Part shown: one piece after another, positions 1 to 8,085 of the stretch
How positions within the stretch are numbered: the stretch's first letter is position 1
How the letters are laid out: each line of letters opens with the position of its first letter
Source: Pseudomonadales bacterium
Lineage (GTDB): Bacteria > Pseudomonadota > Gammaproteobacteria > Pseudomonadales > Azotimanducaceae
DNA: 64,000 nt
Assembly (NCBI GenBank): GCA_017642855.1
Contig: JAEPOO010000004.1
Location: 100,984-164,983 of the forward strand
Reading direction: 5' to 3'
Notes under the pieces: generated by a model
The model's database searches: none
Told to the model about the DNA's origin: nothing
The model's input: only the letters and a program-made list of their open reading frames with translations
Position numbers and translations under genes: made by a program

Positions 1-1
1 T

Positions 2-1420
2 GAAGTACCATCCGTCGATGCCTTCACTTTGAACGGCAACGATGTCGAGACGGCTTCTGGTGCCCTCATCCCGTTGAGCATCAACAGTGCCACTGACACC
101 CTGACATTCGGCGGTGCCAACGTGACGGTTACCGACATCTACACAACCAACGGCGTTATCCATGTCATCGATACGGTCATCGTTGCCGACGTTGAAATTC
201 CCGCGCCCACCGCTTCAATTGTCGATGTTGCTCGCGACAATGGCAGTTTCAACACACTGGTCGCTGCGCTTGAAGCCACCGACCTGGACGTGCTGCTTGG
301 CGATACCGATCAAACCTTCACGGTCTTCGCGCCAACCGATGCTGCTTTCGCGCTACTTGGTGCAGACACAATAGACGCACTGCTCGCAGACCCGACTACT
401 CTCAGCAATATCCTGACTTACCATGTCATTGCCGATGCTGAAATCTTGCAGGATGCGGCGGTGACTGTGGCTCAGTCCGGTGATAACAAGGTTGAAATGG
501 CCAACGGACAAGAAGCGGCACTCTCTTTCGCTGAAGGTAGCCTCTTCATCAATGCGTCGAACGTATCCGCTGCAGATGTCATGGCCGACAACGGCGTTAT
601 TCACGTGATTGACCAGGTCATTCTTCCTCCCGCAGAGAAAGTCGAGACCACTGAAACTATTGTTGATCTGGCTCTCGCCAACGAAAACCTGTCAACCCTG
701 GTTACCGCTCTGCAAACCGCCGATCTGGTGACGACGCTTGCCGACGAGACCACCTCGTTCACAGTGTTTGCACCAACTAACGCAGCATTCGATAAGGTTG
801 AAGACGGCGCACTTTCGGGCCTGCTTTCCGATACGTCGGCTCTGAGTGATGTTCTGCTGACTCACGTCATCATTGGAAGCGAAATCGCCTCACTGGACGC
901 ATATGCCGCGAACGGCTCCGCTGTACCAACAGCGTCTGGTGATAGCGTCAACGTTGCCCTGACCAACTTTGCCGGCACGGCTAGTGGCGAGAACGATGAA
1001 GTCGCTTACGATGCTGAAAATCAGCGCTTAGTTGGCGGTGCAAATTCGTCGAATCCTGGCTTTACGCTTTACACCTTCGAAAATGACCTTGGTTTGTCCT
1101 CAAGTGCCTGCAACAACGATTGTGCGCTTAACTGGCCACCGGTCACTTCAACCGATGGTGCAGTCGCCAACATCCCCGGGCTAACACTCATCTCACGGGA
1201 AGACGGCAGTGAGCAGGTCGCCTTCAAAGGTCGCCCGCTGTACTTCTTCAGTGGCGATGAGGCTGCTGGAGACATCAATGGCAATGGCGTCAGCGACGCA
1301 TGGTTCACAGCTGATCAGCAGCAGGTGGAACTCGAGATCCAGGGCTCCGGTGTTGAGACCGTTGACCTATACGGCAGCAACGGTGTTATCCACCTGATCG
1401 ACACGGTCATCCTGAATTAA
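2..1420 (+). CDS. Fasciclin (FAS1) repeat protein, 5'-truncated by the window edge
   Basis: The frame is open from the first bases, so the N-terminus and any signal peptide lie outside the window; the first in-frame start-like codon (TTG at 29) is not a credible start. The visible part holds the end of one FAS1 domain (to about 190), a complete second one (about 215-630) and a third (about 655-1417). Each ends in the FAS1 pattern NGVIHxID. FAS1 domains are extracellular or periplasmic adhesion modules. The third domain is split by an inserted segment (about 1030-1315) with LYTF, a CNNDCALNWPP-type cysteine pair and KGRPLYFF, which matches the secreted-repeat family PF03640 (Lipoprotein_15). 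The chain closes with the missing FAS1 strand. The following gene is 113 nt away on the same strand. Confidence 0.88.
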   Translation, partial: EVPSVDAFTLNGNDVETASGALIPLSINSATDTLTFGGANVTVTDIYTTNGVIHVIDTVIVADVEIPAPTASIVDVARDNGSFNTLVAALEATDLDVLLGDTDQTFTVFAPTDAAFALLGADTIDALLADPTTLSNILTYHVIADAEILQDAAVTVAQSGDNKVEMANGQEAALSFAEGSLFINASNVSAADVMADNGVIHVIDQVILPPAEKVETTETIVDLALANENLSTLVTALQTADLVTTLADETTSFTVFAPTNAAFDKVEDGALSGLLSDTSALSDVLLTHVIIGSEIASLDAYAANGSAVPTASGDSVNVALTNFAGTASGENDEVAYDAENQRLVGGANSSNPGFTLYTFENDLGLSSSACNNDCALNWPPVTSTDGAVANIPGLTLISREDGSEQVAFKGRPLYFFSGDEAAGDINGNGVSDAWFTADQQQVELEIQGSGVETVDLYGSNGVIHLIDTVILN

Positions 1421-1533
1421 CCTCTCCGCGCGGCGGTCTTGTGCCGCTGCGCACCCCTTCTGCTCATATGTCTTGATCACGGTCTCAAGAACGGGATACC
1501 TTGTTTCTTACAACAAAAACAAGAGTCTCCAAT

Positions 1534-3456
1534 ATGAAGGCCGCCGTTTTACTTTTCCTGCTTTTACTCGCCGCATGCGACAGACAATCACCAAATACAA
1601 CAAGCGATCCGATAGAAAAGGGTCCTGAACCAGACACACTCGTATCCACGGACGACATGCAGACGGGAGCATCGGACTTTGACAGAGCCAGTCATCCCGG
1701 CGCTGAACTTTATTCTGCCCACTGCGATCAATGTCACAGCGGCACCGTACCCAAGGCACCTCATTTCTCCTGGCTGGAGATGATGAGCGCGAGCGCGATC
1801 TATGCCTCGATGACCGAGGGGATCATGTCGGTTCAAGCCGCGCACCTGTCAGTGGAAGAGAAGATACTGATCACCGAATACATCGCCCGAAAACATATCT
1901 CAGATGACAGTGACCTCACGGCCTATGAACCAACTTACTGCGACGATCAAACGATCGAAACAGACAGCCCTGCACCGTCGGTGAACTGGGGTCACGACAC
2001 CAATCGCTTTTCCCCCGCAGACGTCGCAGGTCTAACAGCGGATGATCTTAGAGACCTGGAACTCAAATGGTCTTTTGTTTATCCGGATGCATTTCGCGCC
2101 AGGTCGCAGCCTAGTATCGCGTACAACACAATCTTCACGGGCAGTCAGGACGGTACCGTGTTCGCATTCGATCTCGATACCGGCTGCACCAAATGGACCT
2201 TCAAAGCATCAGCGGAAGTTCGAACCGGTATCGTCTTATCAAATGACACAGAAGCCCCGCTCGCCTTTTTTGGAGACATCCTGGCCAAACAGTACGCCGT
2301 TAACGCGAGAACCGGAGAGCTCGTTTGGTCGATAAAGGCAGATGAACATCCTGCAGCAACACTCACCGGCACTGCCGCCTATTACGATGGTCATTTGTAT
2401 GTGCCGTTGTCTTCGTTGGAAGTTATTCCAGCTGCCGACCCCAGTTATGAATGTTGTACCTTTCGTGGCAGCGTTCTCGCTCTGAACGCAGAAACCGGTG
2501 AGGAAATTTGGCGCCACTACGCTATAGAAGAAGCACCTGAACCCGTCAGTAAAACCAGCGTCGGCACCAACGTTCTGGCACCTTCGGGTGCACCTGTCTG
2601 GTCAAGCCCGACCATCGATGCAAAACGCGGATTGCTCTATGTCGGCACCGGCGAGAACTATTCATCACCTGCCGACGGAAACTCCGATGCCATACTCGCC
2701 ATCGAAATGGCAACCGGTCAACGCGCCTGGACCCGACAATCGACAGCAGGTGATGCATGGAATGTCGCCTGCATGATGAAAGACAATCCAAACTGCCCCG
2801 AGGAAGATGGCCCGGACTTTGACCACGGTTCCAGCATTCTGCTCGCGGCGGTCGATGAAGTGCGTGACATTCTTCTGGCAGGGCACAAAAATGGCACCAT
2901 CTTTGGGCTGGACCCAGATAAACAGGCCGAACTGGTTTGGGAGACTAAGGTTGGTCGCGGCAGTATTCAGGGCGGCGTGCACTTTGGCATGGCCATCGAA
3001 GGTACAACGCTTTACGCGCCCATCAACGACATGAACAACACCCGCAATGGCGATTACCTGGATCCTGAAAAAGCCAGGCCGGGTGTTCATGCAATCGATA
3101 TCTCCAACGGTGAGGTGCTATGGCGCCATGTTCAAGACAATGTTTGTTTTCCTGAACACGAATTCTGCGACCCTGGAATTTCGAGCCCGGTGACTGCCAT
3201 GCCTGGTGCTTTAGTTGCCGGACATCTTGATGGTTTCGTCCGAGCATATAGTAAGGAAGATGGCCAACTGTTGTTCGAGTTCGATTCACGAGGCGACATC
3301 ACCGGCGTCAACGGCCTCACGGGCCATGGCGGCAGTATGAGTGGCGCAGGACCTGCGATAGTCGATGGCCATGTCGTCATTAACTCCGGTTACGGCTTGT
3401 ACAACCACCAGGCTGGTAACGTGTTATTGGTGTTCGCACCGAGGGCAGCGGACTAA
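1534..3456 (+). CDS. PQQ-dependent quinohaemoprotein dehydrogenase, lipoprotein (polyvinyl-alcohol-dehydrogenase-like)
   Basis: A 640-residue protein with a lipoprotein signal ending in the lipobox LAAC (Cys15), so probably anchored in the periplasm. An N-terminal cytochrome c segment has the haem motif CDQCH (Cys64, Cys67, His68). The rest is a PQQ-type eight-bladed beta-propeller with recurring blade ends such as FDLDTGCTKWTF, LNAETGEEIWR and IDISNGEVLWR. This order, haem c then propeller, is that of polyvinyl-alcohol dehydrogenase and related quinohaemoprotein alcohol dehydrogenases; the substrate cannot be read from sequence. I chose ATG 1534 rather than TTG 1501 because it places the signal peptide at the N-terminus. 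It may pass electrons to a respiratory cytochrome. No PQQ biosynthesis gene is nearby. Confidence 0.85.
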   Translation: MKAAVLLFLLLLAACDRQSPNTTSDPIEKGPEPDTLVSTDDMQTGASDFDRASHPGAELYSAHCDQCHSGTVPKAPHFSWLEMMSASAIYASMTEGIMSVQAAHLSVEEKILITEYIARKHISDDSDLTAYEPTYCDDQTIETDSPAPSVNWGHDTNRFSPADVAGLTADDLRDLELKWSFVYPDAFRARSQPSIAYNTIFTGSQDGTVFAFDLDTGCTKWTFKASAEVRTGIVLSNDTEAPLAFFGDILAKQYAVNARTGELVWSIKADEHPAATLTGTAAYYDGHLYVPLSSLEVIPAADPSYECCTFRGSVLALNAETGEEIWRHYAIEEAPEPVSKTSVGTNVLAPSGAPVWSSPTIDAKRGLLYVGTGENYSSPADGNSDAILAIEMATGQRAWTRQSTAGDAWNVACMMKDNPNCPEEDGPDFDHGSSILLAAVDEVRDILLAGHKNGTIFGLDPDKQAELVWETKVGRGSIQGGVHFGMAIEGTTLYAPINDMNNTRNGDYLDPEKARPGVHAIDISNGEVLWRHVQDNVCFPEHEFCDPGISSPVTAMPGALVAGHLDGFVRAYSKEDGQLLFEFDSRGDITGVNGLTGHGGSMSGAGPAIVDGHVVINSGYGLYNHQAGNVLLVFAPRAAD

Positions 3457-3553
3457 CAAGAGAATTGTGCTTTCTGCCCTGTACTTTAGGAATAGAGACT
3501 TAGAAAATACTCAGCATGTCTGTGATACCAACACCCTCATCCAGAAATTGCTC

Positions 3554-3860
3554 AGCATCGTTTCCCGATTTACCGGGCAGAGACAACGGTGAAAGACCTT
3601 TGTGAGGCAATCACAAAAGCATTACCCCACTTGAACTGGATTTCGAGATCATCCTGACAGAAGACGGCAGTCCCGATCACGCCTGGGAAAAATTTGCCAG
3701 ATCGTTGGAACCAACGCACAGGTCACAGGCATACAATTGTCACGAAGTTTCGGCCAGCACTATGTCATCACTGCGGGTATTGAAGCTGCCAATAGCGACT
3801 GGGTCGGTGTTCTGAATTGTGACCTTCAGGATCATCGGAAACATCTGGCATCAACATGGA
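3554..3860 (+). pseudogene. Decayed family 2 glycosyltransferase (GT2) remnant
   Basis: Four pieces of a GT2 N-terminal domain lie in the correct order but in three different frames: SIV (3554-3562), PIYRAETTVKDLCEAI from 3565, then EIILTEDGSPDHAWEKF from about 3645 in the frame that opens at 3630, then SRSFGQHYVITAGIEAANSDW and LNCDLQD from 3737. These match the dolichol-phosphate-mannose-synthase-like pattern of a nucleotide-binding EDGSxDxxW, an NFGQHxAxxxG motif and a D-x-DLQD metal site. At least three frameshifts separate them, and no membrane-spanning C-terminal part is recognisable before the next gene at 3970. The first aspartate of the metal site is Asn here (NCDLQD), another sign of decay. 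The gap 3457-3969 otherwise holds nothing I recognise. Confidence 0.75.
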
Positions 3861-3969
3861 TTTTGCTTGAGCAGGTTCAATTTTCTCACGGTCAGGGACT
3901 TGGCAATTCAGCCAAATACATGGTTAATTGCCCTACATTCAAGGCAAATACTCGCATCGAGGAGTGGAA

Positions 3970-5277
3970 ATGAGCGAAGCGCAAGACTTACCACCGGCAG
4001 ATTTTCAACGACCAGGTGATTCAGAATCAAAAATGGTGGGACCTATCCCAAACCCGTACGATCTCCCATTGGACGAAATCAATCCGGTTAATCCACGTCT
4101 GTTCAGTGAAAACAAGTGGTCTGACTTTTTTAAGCGGCTTCGTGAAGAAGACCCCGTGCATTTCAATCAGACTGACCTCGCTGGCCGTTATTGGTCGCTG
4201 ACCCGATACGCTGAAATCAAAGCTGTGGACACGGACCACGAAAACTTCTCTTCCGCCCACGGGATCACATTAGGGTTCCCGGTTGGGGCGGAGTTGCCTG
4301 AGGGCGCGCTGGACGTCTCCATGTTCATCGCCATGGATCCACCGACACACGATGTACAACGCAAAACGGTTACGGGTGTTGTTGCACCCAGCAATCTTGC
4401 CAAACTCGAGTCACTGATTCGCGAACGAACCATCGAAGTGCTCGAAAACCTGCCAGAGGACGAGCCCTTCGAATGGGTAGATACGGTATCTATTGAACTC
4501 ACAACACGAATGCTGGCAACTCTCTTTGATTTTCCGTTTGAAGACAGGAGAAAACTGACTCGCTGGTCCGATGTGGCGACGGCGGTACCAGGCGCAGGCA
4601 TTGTCGAGACAGAAGAAGAACGACGATCTGAGTTAATCGAATGCCTGGAGTACTTCACGAGGCTCTGGAACGAGCGAAAAGAACATCCGGGAGAAGACCT
4701 CGTTTCCATGCTGGTTCAGGGTGAAGAAACCAGAGACATGCAGCCACTCGAGTTCCTGGGCAACCTGATTCTTCTCATTGTCGGCGGTAACGACACCACT
4801 CGGAATACGATGAGCGGCAGCGTCTACGCACTGAACCAGTTCCCAGAACAGTATGACAAGCTCATCGCTGATCCAAAGCTGACGCCTTCTATGGTGGCCG
4901 AAGTCATTCGATGGCAAACACCACTTGCGTACATGCGACGCACTGCAAATCACGATTGCGAGGTTGGCGGCAAGCAAATCAAAGAAGGCGATCAGATGTT
5001 GATGTGGTATGTGTCAGGCAATCGCGATGACAGCGTCTTTGAGAATCCGGACGAGTTGATCATTGATCGACCTAACGTCCGTAACCATCTCTCGTTTGGA
5101 TTCGGCATCCATCGATGTATGGGTAACCGCCTCGCCGAACTGCAACTGCGAATCATTTGGGAAGAAATTCTTGCGCGCTTTGAAAAAATCGAAGTTCTCG
5201 AAGAGCCGGAACGAACCTATTCTTCCTTCGTGAAGGGCTACACGAAAATGATGGTGAAGGTGAAGCGCAAAGCTTAG
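3970..5277 (+). CDS. Cytochrome P450, CYP153-type alkane/fatty-acid terminal hydroxylase
   Basis: A 435-residue soluble bacterial P450. Visible motifs are the I-helix oxygen-activation site GGNDTTRN (from residue 272), the K-helix ExxR (Glu311-Arg314, EVIRWQTP) and the haem-ligand loop FGFGIHRCMGNRLAE with Cys383. The stretches LLIVGGNDTTRN, RWQTPLAYMRRTA, MWYVSGNRD and RIIWEEIL are characteristic of CYP153, which hydroxylates n-alkanes and fatty acids at the terminal carbon using a ferredoxin and ferredoxin reductase. Neither partner is encoded nearby, unlike many CYP153 operons. ATG 3970 is preferred over TTG 3928 because of the GAGGAG ribosome-binding site just upstream. The 3' end overlaps the convergent AhpD-like gene by 4 nt. 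Confidence 0.92.
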   Translation: MSEAQDLPPADFQRPGDSESKMVGPIPNPYDLPLDEINPVNPRLFSENKWSDFFKRLREEDPVHFNQTDLAGRYWSLTRYAEIKAVDTDHENFSSAHGITLGFPVGAELPEGALDVSMFIAMDPPTHDVQRKTVTGVVAPSNLAKLESLIRERTIEVLENLPEDEPFEWVDTVSIELTTRMLATLFDFPFEDRRKLTRWSDVATAVPGAGIVETEEERRSELIECLEYFTRLWNERKEHPGEDLVSMLVQGEETRDMQPLEFLGNLILLIVGGNDTTRNTMSGSVYALNQFPEQYDKLIADPKLTPSMVAEVIRWQTPLAYMRRTANHDCEVGGKQIKEGDQMLMWYVSGNRDDSVFENPDELIIDRPNVRNHLSFGFGIHRCMGNRLAELQLRIIWEEILARFEKIEVLEEPERTYSSFVKGYTKMMVKVKRKA

Positions 5278-6395
5278 GCTGGACTCACCGAGTTCTCTGA
5301 ACTCCTGAAACGATAAAGGTCCAGTTCCTGACGTACCTGGTTCTGGACCTCGTTATCCATGGAATCCACCGGGATTCCCATGGCATCAGCAATCCGCACC
5401 ATTCGCTGGAAGTTACCGGCTACGCCGGCGGCATCTACCAACACAGCCTCTCCGGCAGCCTCCAGCAATGCCTGCCTCGCCGGTAACAATTTCTCTTCAT
5501 CAAAACTGGCCACCGCCTCTGCAAAATCAGACAGCTCATTAGCAAACGGCACCTCAGCGACACCGTCAGCCTCTCCATTGATCACGTGCAGATCAATGTT
5601 GCGCTCTGTTACCTGCATGCTCACACGGAGCATGGTTGCATGCGCACTGGTTCAGTAAAAACATTCGTTGTAACTGGACACCCTGCCCGCCACGATTTCC
5701 ATCTGCGCACGATCTATACTCCGATCGTCCTGGCCGACAAAGTTCGCCATACCCGCGGGATTCAGGTACAGGGCGCCAGCAAGATCAACCCAATCCCTGA
5801 CTGCATTCGGGACCAGAGACAACGCTCGAATGACGTTGGCGGCAAAGTTTGGGGACCAGAGATCGCTTTCATTTCCAACAGCGCCATCTGCTGCAATCAT
5901 TGGTACAAAGCCAGTACCTGTTTCGAGGTTGGCAGGCACATATCGGTCCGGTTCTCCGGCAACTGGCTCCGGCAGCGGTTCAAACGGAACGCCCAGTGCC
6001 CGGTTGAATTCATCAATGCTCAATACAGCAACAACGATCCCCGCAAGCTCCACATATTTCTCAATACTTAGATCACCGGCGGCATTACCTTCTATCCAGT
6101 TTCGAGTGATTCGCGTCTGATCGGTGACAATGCGGTGCACCGCATCCACCGCGCTTGCCGGTAAATCCGTGACCGCGCCGTGATTGTTTTCACCTGTGTA
6201 GGGCGACAGCGCCTCTTGTCTTGTTTTGCAGAATGCACAATCGCGAGCCGCCCGACATTCTGCCGCAATCTTTACCCTTTCATCCCCGGTCCACCAACTG
6301 CCTGCAGCGGCAAGTCGCGCCCAGAAAGCGCGAAGCGTTTCGCCGATGTCTTCCCTGATGGGATAGGGACTGTCTTTATAGTCGAAGTGCGCCAT
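5274..6395 (-). CDS. Candidate selenoprotein: AhpD-like (carboxymuconolactone-decarboxylase fold) protein with a CxxU motif
   Basis: Two minus-strand reading frames, one ending at TGA 5654-5652 and one running on to 5274, are in the same frame with no other stop between them. Read through, they give 373 residues from ATG 6395. The UGA is codon 248 and sits in C-F-Y-[UGA]-T-S-A-H, which reproduces the AhpD peroxidase/reductase motif CxxC-x3-H with the UGA in place of the second cysteine. The residues on both sides continue smoothly. A second CxxC (CAFC, residues 53-56) lies in the N-terminal half, suggesting two AhpD-like units. AhpD proteins are thiol-based hydroperoxide or disulfide reductases, and selenocysteine-containing relatives are known from marine bacteria. 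TTG 6419 is an alternative start, but a minus-strand -10 (TATACT at 6430-6425) would start transcription at about 6418, favouring ATG 6395. A plain nonsense mutation is the alternative; conventional callers would give two truncated proteins. Confidence 0.75.
5611..5654 (-). promoter_or_regulatory. Putative bacterial SECIS element for UGA recoding
   Basis: On the minus strand the UGA (5654-5652) is followed after 17 nt by a perfect 7-bp stem, CAUGCUC (5634-5628) with GAGCAUG (5622-5616), closing a 5-nt loop CGUGU (5627-5623). The loop starts 24 nt after the UGA, and G is its second base. Bacterial SECIS elements are described as a hairpin inside the coding region, with the loop about 16-37 nt after UGA and a G in the first two loop positions; this element fits. 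A competing GCAUG/CAUGC pairing further 5' is possible. Confidence 0.65.
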
Positions 6396-6424
6396 AACCG
6401 ATGGGTCTGCTTTCTTCAACTGTG

Positions 6425-6432
6425 AGTATAAT
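6425..6432. promoter_or_regulatory. Overlapping divergent -10 elements between the AhpD-like gene and the NHL gene
   Basis: The plus strand carries a perfect TATAAT at 6427-6432, about 38 nt upstream of the NHL gene start. The minus strand carries TATACT at 6430-6425, about 30 nt upstream of the AhpD-like gene's ATG. The two overlap, which implies divergent and possibly mutually exclusive transcription. No good -35 match is visible for either, so an activator may be needed. Confidence 0.4.
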
Positions 6433-6469
6433 CGAGAAACTCGGATAACTTTAAACCGGAGACTTTCCT

Positions 6470-7501
6470 ATGTGCACCAGCCATGACGTGAAAAATGGCA
6501 CCGAGAGCAATGATCCAAGGGACGGCTATCAGCTGGCTGAGTGGCCACACTATCCACCGGATATGCAATTCGAAATGGGCTCCGGGGTGGCTGTCGACAA
6601 AGACGGCATCATCTACTGCTTTACCCGTGACATCGAACACTGGGCGACACATCCCCTTGCGATGAAAGACAAAATGGGGAAAAGCAGCGTTTCCATGTTT
6701 AACCGTGAAGGCGATTATCTGGGTAAGTGGGGCACCTCTGACGAACGAGGTTTTGCACTGGGTGGTCATACCATCTATATCGAAAGAGACGGCATGGTCT
6801 GGACCACAGACCGCGATGGGCATACGGTTCGAAAGTTCAGTCCGGATGGCGAAATGCTCCTGGAGCTCGGCACCTTCGCCGAGTGGGGTTGTGACGAATC
6901 ACACTTCAACGGACCAACCGCTGTGCTGGTTCAGGATGACGGCACCATTGTGGTTTCAGATGGTTACTGGAATTCCCGACTCGTTTGGTTCACCCCTGAA
7001 GGAGAGTTCATTCGGTCTGTTGGAAAATGGGGGCGCGGTCCTGCCGAGTTTAATACCCCTCACGCCATTACGCAGGATTCAAAAGGCCGCATCCTGGTGG
7101 CTGACCTCATCGGCGGAAACTTTCACGACTACATGACGGTGCCAGGACAGATCGAAGACCATCGGACGAAACCTGAATCAGGTGCTGAGCACCGAATTCA
7201 ACGATTCACGCCCGATGGTGAATACATCGATGAATGGACACACATCACACCCCTGAGCCTCGCCACCTATGGCGACAAAATCTACGCCAGCGACAAAATG
7301 AGTGATCTCGCAATATTGGATGAGGAAACCGGCAAGGTTCTAAAACGTATCGAGAAGATCTCTGTCTATATTCACCAGTTAGCCATGGATCAGCACGGGG
7401 ACCTGTATTGCGCATCCGTCTATCCGGAGCATGCCGGTGAAAAACGTGGCCCCGAGGGTCCGAGTCACAGGCGCTGGAGTCGTGAGCTAACGGCGGCTTA
7501 G
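6470..7501 (+). CDS. NHL-repeat six-bladed beta-propeller protein
   Basis: A 343-residue protein built of NHL/SMP-30-like blades: repeated segments of the form GxAVDKDGIIY, FNREGDYLGKWG, VRKFSPDGEMLLELG, VWFTPEGEFIRSVGKWG and ITQDSKGRILVAD. Such propellers bind ligands or act as lactonase or lyase-like enzymes (for example the lyase part of peptidylglycine monooxygenase); the substrate is not evident. There is no signal peptide, so it should be cytoplasmic. A GGAG ribosome-binding site precedes ATG 6470. It lies between two AhpD/CMD-fold genes on the opposite strand and overlaps the second by 4 nt at its 3' end. Confidence 0.75.
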   Translation: MCTSHDVKNGTESNDPRDGYQLAEWPHYPPDMQFEMGSGVAVDKDGIIYCFTRDIEHWATHPLAMKDKMGKSSVSMFNREGDYLGKWGTSDERGFALGGHTIYIERDGMVWTTDRDGHTVRKFSPDGEMLLELGTFAEWGCDESHFNGPTAVLVQDDGTIVVSDGYWNSRLVWFTPEGEFIRSVGKWGRGPAEFNTPHAITQDSKGRILVADLIGGNFHDYMTVPGQIEDHRTKPESGAEHRIQRFTPDGEYIDEWTHITPLSLATYGDKIYASDKMSDLAILDEETGKVLKRIEKISVYIHQLAMDQHGDLYCASVYPEHAGEKRGPEGPSHRRWSRELTAA

Positions 7502-7842
7502 GTGTCGTCAAACAATTCCCTAGCGACTCGCATGCCTTCAACAGCGGCGGGAAAGCCGCCATAGATCGCGCAGTGAAGAACCGCCTCGGTGATTTCTTCC
7601 TGGCTGAGACCATTCGACAAGCCCCGTTGCATGTGCAGCTTGAGTTCGTGGGGCATATTCAGGACCGTCAGTGCTGAAATCGTTACCAGGCTTTTGTCAC
7701 GTTGCGCGAGACCAGGTCGATTCCAGACCCTATCCAATACGGTGTCGATGATCAGGCTATGCCAGTCTTCCCGAATACTTTCCGGCGCCGGTAGCACCTC
7801 CTGAATCTGTTTCGCTATTTCTCGTTTTGTTTCTTCGTCCAC
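7498..7842 (-). CDS. Carboxymuconolactone decarboxylase family protein
   Basis: A 114-residue single-domain protein with the CMD-family pattern: DKSLVTISALTVLN, ELKLHMQRGLSNGLSQEEITEAVLH, and AIYGGFPAAVEGMRVARE. This is the PcaC-like branch, which uses a His and lacks the AhpD CxxC pair; a role as a true 4-carboxymuconolactone decarboxylase is not supported, because no protocatechuate-pathway gene is nearby. The end overlaps the convergent NHL gene by 4 nt. Together with the AhpD-like gene it brackets the propeller gene. Confidence 0.82.
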   Translation of the reverse strand: MDEETKREIAKQIQEVLPAPESIREDWHSLIIDTVLDRVWNRPGLAQRDKSLVTISALTVLNMPHELKLHMQRGLSNGLSQEEITEAVLHCAIYGGFPAAVEGMRVARELFDDT

Positions 7843-7851
7843 GATTCTGTC

Positions 7852-8060
7852 CTATTCGGCGTTTTGCGGCCCGATTTGCTGTCTTTGTTGTCGAGAAGCT
7901 TTCGTCAGCTCTCGCAACCATTCATCGGTCGCACGATCTTCGAGTCTCTTGATAATCTCGGTATCAGGTCCCTTGATGTAAGTCGTCTCGTACAGGCCAA
8001 GATCCCGGGCTCAATGTTCGCGTGATATCCTGCACCAAGCCCTTTGTCATGTGTCATCAT
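7852..8060 (-). pseudogene. Possible remnant of an unidentified coding region
   Basis: On the minus strand an open segment ending at TAG 7854-7852 reads LGLYETTYIKGPDTEII, followed by KRLEDRATDEWLREL, which has a coding-like composition. It has no usable start: an in-frame TGA lies about 50 codons upstream of its end. The preceding codons look coherent only in the neighbouring frame (GAGYHANIEPGIL), suggesting a frameshifted fragment whose 5' part has been lost. I could not assign a family. The next gene on the other strand starts at 8086. Confidence 0.3.
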
Positions 8061-8085
8061 AGACAATCCCTCAGGAGCTGACATC

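Noticed and set aside
1429..1451. Imperfect GC-rich hairpin after the FAS1 gene
   Set aside because: One mismatch in eight pairs and no T-run, so I do not call a terminator.
5274..5633. Separate 119-residue gene starting at ATG 5633
   Set aside because: It is in the same frame as the upstream reading frame and begins inside the putative SECIS stem; it is better explained as the C-terminal part of the selenoprotein.
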